DNA of 64,000 nucleotides from Cheilinus undulatus. Lineage: Eukaryota; Chordata; Actinopteri; Labriformes; Labridae. The translations under genes were made by a program, and so were the position numbers. The DNA is taken from NCBI RefSeq assembly GCF_018320785.1, contig NC_054881.1, positions 26,163,775 through 26,227,774 on the forward strand, given 5' to 3'. Positions within the stretch are counted from its first letter, which is position 1, and every line of letters begins with the position of its first letter. Shown in pieces: positions 56,230 to 64,000 of the stretch. The notes under the pieces were generated by a model that saw only the letters and a list, made by a program, of their open reading frames with translations, searched no databases and was not told where the DNA came from.

Positions 56230-57198
56230 CAGGTGCATCTCAAAAAATTAGAATATCATGAAAAAGTTAAATATTTTTTGTCACTCTTTTCTGAAAATGA
56301 AACTCATATATTATATTGACTTGTTACACATAGTGAAATATTTCAAGCCTTTATTTCTTGAAATGTTGATGATTATGGCTCACAGGTAAGAAAACCCAAA
56401 ATTCAGTGTCTCAAAAAAATTAGAATATTATATAAGATCAATTAAAAAAGAATGTTTTACACAGAAATGTCAGGCTTCTAAAAATTATGTTGATTTTTAT
56501 GCACTGAATACTTGGTTGGGCCTCCTTTTGCATGAATTACTGCGTCAGTGCTGCGTGGCATGGAGGCGATCAGCCTGTGGCACTGCTCAGGTGTAACAGA
56601 AGCCCAGGTTGCTTTGATAGCAGCCTTCAGGTCATCTGCATTGTTGGATCTGGTGTCTCTCGTCTTCCTCTTGACAATACCCCATAGATTCTCTATGGGG
56701 TTCAGGTCAGGCCAGTTTGCTGGCCAAACAAGCATAGTAACACCATGGTCATCGAACCAGCTTTTGGTACCTTTGGCAGCGTGGGCAGGTGCCATGTCCT
56801 GCTGGAAAATGACATCAGCATCTCTGTAAAGCTTGTCAGCAGAAGGAAGCATGAAGTGCTCTAAAATTTCCTGGTAGATGGCTGCGTTGACTGTGGACTT
56901 CAGAAAACACAGTGGACCAACACCAGGAGATACCACAGCAGCCCAAATCATCACTGACTGTGGAAACTTTACACTGGACTTCAAGCAATGTGGATTCTGT
57001 GCCTCTCCACTCCTCCTCCAGACTCTGGGACCTAGAAGAGTCTGTAAGCCATAATCATCAACATTTCAAGAAAAAAGGCTTGAATTATTTCACTCTATGT
57101 GTAACAAGTCTATACAATTTATGGGTTTCACTTTCAGAAAAGAGTGACAAAAAATATTGAACTTTTTCATGATATTCTTATTTTTTGAGATGCACCTG
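56230..57198 (-). mobile_element. Tc1/mariner deletion derivative with long terminal inverted repeats
   Basis: A 969-bp element between TA dinucleotides. The inverted repeats are about 151 bp (56230-56380 and 57047-57198), nearly identical, and start CAGGTGCATCTCAAAAAA. A second internal copy of TCTCAAAAAAATTAGAATAT lies at about 56410, as in IR/DR-type Tc1 elements. The N-terminal half of the transposase, including the DNA-binding domain and first Asp, is deleted. The element could be moved only by a transposase supplied elsewhere. Confidence 0.82.
56478..56984 (-). pseudogene. Tc1-like transposase, C-terminal half (168 aa)
   Basis: An open frame for the C-terminal half of a DDE transposase. 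FQQDMAPAHAAKG carries the second catalytic Asp, and WPDLNPIENLWGIVK the Glu of the DD34E triad. The N-terminal helix-turn-helix domains and the first Asp (WSDES) are missing because the element is deleted upstream of codon 1. Tc1 transposases have about 340 residues. The frame is intact to the stop, which suggests a fairly recent copy. Confidence 0.85.
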
Positions 57199-57199
57199 T

Positions 57200-58010
57200 A
57201 TACTATGACCTTTACCATTTGACTTTCTATAAACAAAAAACTAAATCAGAAAGTTCATCTCTTGTCTGGTGTAACGAGAAATCTTTCTGCTACCATGTCC
57301 AAAAAGTGATTTCAATTTTTCTTACTTCAGGTCTTGAAAGTCTTTGATTTTTAAAAAGGTGTGAAGGAACCCTGGTATTGCACAGTGCTAATTCATGTCA
57401 AAATTTTGTCCCAAAATAACAAAGAACTGCTCTTTTTAAGTGCCTTATGTACATCGACACATCTTTAATCCACCATGAGCAAAGCACTTGTGCAACATTT
57501 AGCCAAGAAAGAGTGGCAAGGAAAACTATCCTTTTTAACAGCAGAAACCTCAAGCATAACCAAACTTGGTACAGCTATTGCAACTGTGTTGTGATTGAGA
57601 GTTACATAGAAGGAGGAAAAAAGAGATGACCAGACATAAAATGACAATGATTAAAATACATTTATTGTTATAATGCCAGTAATAATACTGAAAGTGGGTG
57701 GTATTGGAAGGAACAACTATTTATGATAATGGTCTGTTCTAGTACACCTGTTGAAGTGTTTGTTGATGCAAATATCTAATCAGCCACTAGATGGCACCAA
57801 AAATACATTTAGGTCAAGGTAATCCTCTGACGTTCAAATGCAGTATCAGAATAGAGACGAAGGTTATTTTTTGTGAGACTTTATGGCATGGTTGTTGGTG
57901 GTCTGGTAGGTTTTAATGTTGCAGCATCTTTGAAGATCAGGCAATTTTCTTCTTAGCTTCTCTTGTACAATTTTAGTGGTCCCATATTAAATGTAGCCTT
58001 GGTTTCCTCT
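57200..58010. other. Non-coding, nothing recognised
   Basis: Short ORFs only, no motif. Confidence 0.4.
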
Positions 58011-58014
58011 GCTT

Positions 58015-58350
58015 AACTGACAGGAGTGGCACCCAGTGTGGTCCTCTGCCACTGTCACTCATCTGCCTCTGGTTTTACATGTTGTTGGTTTATGAATGCT
58101 CTTTTGCTTCAGTTGTAGTGAGTGGCTCAGTGTGCTCTTGTTGCCTTTCTATCAGCTTAAACCAGTCTGACCACTCTCCAACCTCTACTGTCAACAGGGC
58201 ATTTCGAAATCGCAAACTGCTGCTCAATTTATATATTCTCTTTTTTTGGACAGTTCTTTGTAAGCCCCAGGGATGGCTGTGTGTGTGAAAATCCCATTAG
58301 CTAAGCAGTTTTTGAAATATTCAGACCAGCCCCTCTGGCACCAACAACCA
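58015..58350. mobile_element. Dispersed teleost repeat fragment
   Basis: ACAGGAGTGGCACCCAGTGT, TTGCCTTTCTATCAGCTTAA, CAACAGGGCATTTCG and TCTGGCACCAACAACCATGG follow the order of a repeat common in fish genomes. I recall its distal end as CAGGTGTACCTAATAAAGTG, which has a relative at 61574-61614. The element class is not assigned. Confidence 0.5.
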
Positions 58351-58537
58351 TGGCTGCATTCACACTGCAGACAAAAGTGACCTCAGGATAACCCCTGATA
58401 TGACTCTGTTAACCATGACAATGTGAACTGCACAGATCGCATAGTATCTGATCTTTTCAAATCAGATCGGGGCTTCTTTCATACACTATATTGCCAAAAG
58501 TGTTCTCTCACCTGCTTTGACTCACATATCAACTTAA

Positions 58538-59136
58538 AGTGGGCATATTTTACCTTTTTAAGACAAGTTTATATTGGTCTCAGAGGTCCCCAAAGCATGC
58601 CTGAGAAGTTTGTTGCTGAAAAACACTCCAGTATTGAATTTTTGCATGTGTAAAACCCCTCTGTTTCAGCCTTTCTCAGAACAAGCTGTCTCTGTGGCTT
58701 TAAATGTTAATTAACTGTCTGACTACATCCCTGACCACACCCTTCTCAGGAAATGGATGTAGCAATCCTGATGTTACAATATTACAGACACTTTTATCCA
58801 AAGTTAAGGACCGGACTGGGATTCGAACTATCAATCTCACAGATCAAATTCGGCAGAGTAACACAGCTATCCAGCATCTCAGCTGGCAGCTGAGAGGAAG
58901 ATCAGGAGAGGAGTCTAAAAGCAGGGAGGGCCAACCGAACCTGGGGGCAGGTGCTTACTCCCCATGTGAGGGTAAAATCTGATAATGGCTTGTTTTAGCA
59001 CATATTTTCTGAAAGGTGGAGAAAGAGAGGATGGAAGGGAATGAATTACTCTGCTATTTGAGGGGGTTGTGGACAGGCCAGGGGAACATATTTTTGTCCG
59101 AAAAGCCTGAAAAAGTGATTTTTGCATATGTCCCCT
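58538..59136 (-). mobile_element. TTAA-type element with tRNA-like boxes, copy 3
   Basis: A 599-bp element flanked by TTAA (58534-58537 and 59137-59140), inverted relative to copies 1 and 2. The ends AGTGGGCATA and TATGTCCCCT are inverted. Box B (AGTTCGAATCC on the minus strand, 58819-58829) and box A (TAGCTGTGTTAC, 58858-58869) are in the same order as in the other copies. The host Tc1 sequence continues directly on both sides of one TTAA. Confidence 0.75.
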
Positions 59137-59168
59137 TTAAGTGACATCCCATTCTTAATCCATAAGGT

Positions 59169-60284
59169 TTAGTAATATGATGTCAGTCCACCTTGTGCGG
59201 CTATAACAGCATCAATTTCTCTGGGAAGGCTTTCCACAAGGTTTAGGAGTGTGTTTATGGGAATTTTTGACCATTCTTCCAGAAGCGCATTTGTGAGGTC
59301 ACACACTGATGTTGGACGAGAAGGCCTGGCTCTCAGTCTCCGCTCTAATTCATCCCAAAGATGTTCTCGCAGGTTGAGGTCAGGACTCTGTGTAGGACAG
59401 TCAAGTTCATCCACACCAAACTCTCTCAACCATGTCATTATGGACCTTGCTTTGTGCACTGGTGCACAGTCATGTTGGAACAGGAAGGGGCCATCTCTAA
59501 ACTGTTCCCACAAAGTTGAGAGCATGGAATTGTCCAAAATCTCTTGGTATGCTGAAGCATTCAGAGTTCCTTTCAGTGGAACTAAGGGGCCAAGCCCAGC
59601 TCCTGAAAACAACCCCACACCATAATCCCCCCTCCACCAAACTTTACACTTGGCACAGTGCAGTCAGACAAGTACCGTTCTCCTGGCAACAGCCAAACCC
59701 AGACTCGTCCATCGGACTGCCAGATAGAGAAGCGCGATTCATCACTCCAGAGAACGCGTCTCCACTGCTCTAGAGTCCAGTGGCGGCATGCTTTACACCA
59801 CTGCATCCGACGCTTTGCATTGCTCTTGGTGATGTATGGCTTGGAAGCAGCTGCTTGGCCATGGAAACCCATTCCATGAAGCTCTCTACGCACTGTTCTT
59901 GAGCTAATCTGGAGGCCACATGAAGTTTGGAGGTCTGTAGCGACTGACTGCAGAAAGTTGGTGACCTCTGCGCACTATGCACCTCAGCATCTGCTGACCC
60001 CACTCCGTCATTTTAAGTGTCCTACCACTTCATGGCTGAGTTGCTGTCATTTCCAATCACTTCCACTTTGTTATAATACCACTGACAGTTGACTGTGGAA
60101 TATTTAGGAGCGAGGAAATTTCACAACTGGACTTGTTGCACAGGTGGCATCCTATCACAGTACCACGCTGGAATTCACTGAGCTCCTGAGAGCGACCCAT
60201 TCTTTCACAGATGTTTGTAGAAACAGTCTGCATGCCCAGGTGTTTGATTTTATACACCTGTGGCCATGGAAGTGATTGGAACAC
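59169..60284 (-). pseudogene. Tc1-like transposase pseudogene
   Basis: Minus-strand pieces: 60284-60057 holds the helix-turn-helix region (SCEISSLLNIPQSTVSGIIT), 59893-59582 the first catalytic Asp ([12 protein letters not shown]), and 59618-59169 the second Asp (FLFQHDCAPVHKARS) and the Glu region (SPDLNLREHLWDELE, usually NPIEHLW). One base is lost near 59600, shifting the frame between the second and third pieces. The segment 60057-59893 carries stops. It is inactive. Confidence 0.82.
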
Positions 60285-60339
60285 CTGATTTTAATTATTT
60301 GGATGGGGGAGTGAATACTTTTGGTAATGTAGTGTATGT

Positions 60340-61948
60340 GGATCCACATCAGACACAGGGTGAGATCTTTTGCAGTACAACCTATGTCTGCTAGCAGATC
60401 ATTTTCATCATTTTAAAAACTCAGAGCCAACAATATAGGGGAAAAAAAAGATATCAGGTCAAACTGGATTGTGAATTCACTTATGGTTTACAATGCCATC
60501 TTTGGAGCACCGTGACTAAATATGATAAGTTCATAAATTTGTTTTCCGTCAATCCCTCCTATGAGTCATTGCAGTTGTGAGTATTTTAGTCAAGCAGATG
60601 TATTTAACTTTTTTTTTCTTATCATAGTTTGTAAGATTTGATCATTTGCTGGCACACAAAGGTTCTATTGCATTATTTTATCATGAGGCATGTCTTACAA
60701 TTGAAAACTTAACATTTTAGCTAAAATTGTGACAGTTAAAAGTTGTGATAGTCAAAATGTGTGTCTTAACACTAGATTTGTTGGATATGAGCCAGAAAAC
60801 AGACTTTGTCTCTTCTCTGGCACAGAGCCAGGCAGCTGTGCTCTGATCGTTAGGTATGGTCAAGGGGCAGGTTAATAGTGTGAGTGCTTTTCTCCTTTCA
60901 GATTGTAGCATTTTTTTTTTTATTTAAGAGGATCATATTTCTCCTGAGTGGACATGTCTTCAGCTCATTTAACAGACACGCCCACATCATCCTGGTGCAG
61001 AGTTTACTGCCTCATTTTTCATGATTTTGAAGCTTAATTCTATAAACCTAGAGATGTTTTATTTGACAGAAATTTGACCTGGGAGTTCATAACACAATGA
61101 CCTGTCATACAACAAACCTAAATACAGATTCATTTTCATTTTACAGGGTCTTCTGTCATAATCTAATCAGTTGGCATTACTTTATATCTAATATATTCAA
61201 TAAGAAGATGATTCAGTGCTTTAGGTTTTTGATGTTAAATGATTTCTGTAAAGCTTTTCTAATTTATTTGAAAATCCAGTATTTTAAATAAAAAAATAAG
61301 GGAAAACACAAAGTGTCTCTCAGTCTTTCCCCCCTCTCTCTCTCATGATCAGCTGATACCTCTGATCAGGGATTTGGCTGTGTTCAGGTGTTCAGTTTAA
61401 GTTATAGTGATCTACCCAGGTGGAGAAGTAACTACCTTAAATAGTACTAGAAACAGGGTTTTCATTGTAGTTACCGTCTAAACATAGAGAATGACTTTTT
61501 TCCCGCTGGTTCTTGAACACCAATTCTGCATATCAGGAAATCATCTCTCTTTACTTTCTTTTGTGCTTGGGGGTAGCTGAACAGGTGTACCTAATGAAGT
61601 GAACAGTGAGTGTATAATCCTGAAATTGGGGGGACTGATAATGGTAATTATAACAGCTGACGTTGAGCAGCCTTAAGATTTGCTTAACATTTAATAATGA
61701 TGATAGGAATGATATTTAAAAGCCTTTAGCCATTCCCTTTTAGAAAGAATATGCAGTTATCAAACATGACTTATTGCAGTGTTAATCCACAGCACTGGTT
61801 AGGAAATGGCTTCAGACACTATTAAGTAGATTTCTATTTTGTGAACTATAAGGTTTTCTATTCAATGCAACCATCTTGTTACTCCCCAAGAAATCAATAC
61901 GACTCCTGAACTATGCTTTTTGTTAGGTTATTGTTGCATGCACAGTGC
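60340..61948. other. Non-coding, one small repeat remnant
   Basis: No gene recognised. 61574-61614 (GAACAGGTGTACCTAATGAA) resembles the distal end of the repeat at 58015. A (CT)n tract lies near 61328. Confidence 0.4.
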
Positions 61949-61950
61949 TA

Positions 61951-62700
61951 CAGTGCTGTGAAAAGTATTTGCGCCCTTTCTGACTCCTGATGTTTTTGCA
62001 TATTTATCACTCTTAAATATTTCAGATCATCAAACCAATTTTTATATTTCACAAAGACAACCCAAGTAAATACAAATTGCAGTGTCTGAATGATTATTGA
62101 TTTTTTTTTTTTTTTTTTTTTTTGGGGGGGGGGGGGGTGTAAACCTACCTGGCCCTGTGTGAAAAAGCAGTTGCCCCCCTCGTTAAATCATGAATTAAAT
62201 GTGATTAACCACAGTTATTTCAATTTCACTGGCCACACCCAGGCCTGATCACCAGCAGATTTGTTGAATCAGAAATCTCTTAAATAGAAGCTGTCGGACA
62301 AATTGAAGTAGGCTACGAGATCTCAGAAAGAAACACAAAGAAATTCAAGAACAAATAAGAAACAAAGTGATTGAAATCTACCAGTCTAGAAAAGGTTACA
62401 AAGCCATTTCCAAGGCTTTGGGATGCCAGCGAACCGCGGTCAGAGCCATTATCCACAATGGCGAAAACTGGGAACAGTGCTGAACCTTCCCGGGAGTGAT
62501 TGGCCAACCAAAATGACTCCAAGAGTTCAACGACGACTCATCCAGGAGGTCACAACAGAACCCAGAGCAACATCCAAAGAACTGTAGGCCTCACTGGCCT
62601 CAGTTAGGGTCAGTGTTCAGGACTAAACTGTAAGAAAAATACTGGGCAAAAATGGCATCCATGGGAGAGTCCCAATGCCAAAACCACGGCTGATACTAAA
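61951..62700 (+). mobile_element. Tc1/mariner 5' half, truncated
   Basis: Left end CAGTGCTGTGAAAAGTATTT after TA. Plus-strand N-terminal transposase region is readable at 62380-62590, for example TTTCCAAGGCTTTGGGATGC and AGAGTTCAACGACGACTCAT, with frameshifts. It breaks off near 62700 before the catalytic domain. A T23 run followed by G14 lies at 62101-62137. Confidence 0.65.
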
Positions 62701-62709
62701 AAAGGATAT

Positions 62710-63005
62710 GAGACCATTAAAATACAGTGAGCAAACCTTATTATGAAAGTTCTTAAAAATAAATTGTAAAAACTAACATCAATTTTACACAGAAAGACTG
62801 AGTTGAACTAACAGTTTCCTGATAAAAGTGTCTGTTATAAACACTTATTATAAACAAGATAGTTGTACTCCTTGGCCATATAAGCTAAAGGAACCTGATT
62901 TACTTAAGTTACTTGTTTAAAAAACCAAGTGTCTAAGAATGCATCACTATGAAAGGGTAGTTCACTAACTACTAATGTACACAGTGGCAGGTTGATGGTC
63001 TAATG
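62710..63005. other. Non-coding, nothing recognised
   Basis: AT-rich sequence without ORF or repeat signature. Confidence 0.4.
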
Positions 63006-63007
63006 TA

Positions 63008-63250
63008 GTGGTTCTCAACTGGTGGGTTGGGACCCAAAAAAGGGTCACAAAGCTGTGCCTGGGAAAAAAAATAATGGCAAAAAGTCCATGATGTACTGAA
63101 GCCCTAAGCCATCATGCATCCACGTATTATTTTACAACACTTTGACATGACAACAAATACATTTTGGTTATTTTCACAAGACCTGAACTTATTTACCTCA
63201 ATATCTTGGTATGGCAAAGTTGTTTTTCTTGTGACAATGTGTTAACTCCT
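63008..63250. mobile_element. hAT-type miniature element fragment
   Basis: AGTGGTTCTCAACTGGTGGG followed by TTGGGACCC and AAAGCTGTGCCTGGGAAAAA matches the inverted right end of the element at 49428-49934. The other end is not found. Confidence 0.5.
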
Positions 63251-63259
63251 CCAGATCTC

Positions 63260-64000
63260 TAGAAAGCAATTCAAATGTTATTACTGGAAGGGCTTCTGTG
63301 ATGCACTCCAAAGATGTTTATTTTGTCCTGTCTCTCTGTTTAGTGATCAGTTTGGTTCCATCTAAGGTCTAAACTGCAACATTTTTCATAAAATAAATTT
63401 GAGTGTTTGAAATTTCTCCTTAAGAAAGTGGAGGTGAGTCCTAAGGCTAGACCAGTTGAAGATCTTAAGCTCTTAAGGATAATCTGTCTATCGGTCAGTC
63501 AGACTGGAGTAGATATTTTTAACTGCTTGAGACAGTTCTTTGCTTCTCTGTGTGTGGGATAAAAGGCAAAAGCTCTCTCCTGCATCATGGGAAATCTGCC
63601 AGGATGAACCCGTTGACTCGTCTCTGGCTGTTTCTCTTTTCCCTCCCTCTCTGCTTTCTGGATTAGATTTCACAGCACCTTTGCTCTTTGCTGAAACAAG
63701 TCATTTCCAAAAGGGAAACTGAATGAGTAATAGATAAGGATGACAGTGTAATTTGAAGAAAGAAAGGAGAATGAGACATGAGCAGATAAGACAGAAAAAC
63801 TAATCAGACACAGGCCTACATAAAAACAGGGTTTCTTTATTTTGGTTGTGCCAGGATGGTGAGGCCCTCAACATAGGGGCTAGATCACAATTTAAAAGGG
63901 CTGAGTGGCATGTGGCTGCAAAGACAGAGGCCCGGCTGTCTGCTTTCATGGACAGGTCATCCCTATGTGTGTATTTTAAACAAACAGGGTTAATGTGCTG
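63260..64000. other. Non-coding, nothing recognised
   Basis: Short ORFs on both strands at 63488-63722 overlap and have no motif. Confidence 0.4.

Larger units (their letters stand above)
58484..60334 (-). mobile_element. Tc1/mariner copy split by a TTAA element
   Basis: Ends CACTATATTGCCAAAAGTGT (58484) and ACTTTTGGTAATGTAGTG (to 60334) are inverted, each next to TA. Without the 599-bp insertion at 58538-59136 the element is about 1.25 kb. The antisense transposase gene is nearly full length but broken by frameshifts and stops. Confidence 0.82.

Overview
The window reads as nuclear DNA of a ray-finned (teleost, probably spiny-rayed) fish. It is AT-rich and gene-poor, with GT-AG introns, AATAAA poly(A) signals and the usual teleost mobile-element mix: a Penelope-like element with a GIY-YIG domain, L1- and L2-type LINE remnants, many decayed Tc1/mariner copies, hAT-type and other short inverted-repeat elements. 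Nothing bacterial, plasmid-like or CRISPR-like is present.

Layout: 1-3.4 kb is a retroelement cluster: a LINE ORF2 tail, two Penelope-like copies joined head to head, and a LINE reverse transcriptase remnant. 6.9-7.9 kb holds an antisense L1 ORF1 remnant and a sense LINE endonuclease remnant. From 8 to 45 kb I recognise no host gene. Unique AT-rich sequence there is broken by Tc1 remnants at 16.9, 18.6, 20.8-22.9, 32.6-34.7, 36.7, 37.9, 39.0 and 43.3 kb, several with younger elements inserted inside them. A TTAA-flanked element carrying tRNA-like box A and box B sequences lies at 25.8 kb, with relatives at 48.7 and 58.5 kb.

The one convincing host gene is a plus-strand syntaxin (Qa-SNARE) gene at 46.15-54.47 kb. 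Its exons 2-9 match the exon order of plasma-membrane syntaxins 1/2/3, and every splice phase is compatible. Its reading frame passes the position where the canonical exon 9 ends and stops 31 codons later, so the form readable here has no membrane anchor. A short open exon with a stop and two AATAAA signals at 51.6 kb could end a still shorter form. Introns 3, 4 and 7 carry transposon insertions.

From 55 to 64 kb the sequence is again transposon-rich: a 969-bp Tc1 deletion derivative with about 151-bp inverted repeats, and a fuller Tc1 copy at 58.5-60.3 kb that is split by the TTAA element. Several nested insertions still show target-site duplications, which gives a relative order of transposition. 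The most novel items are the anchor-less syntaxin form, the tRNA-box TTAA element, a short inverted-repeat family with perfect 9-bp target duplications, and the head-to-head Penelope pair.
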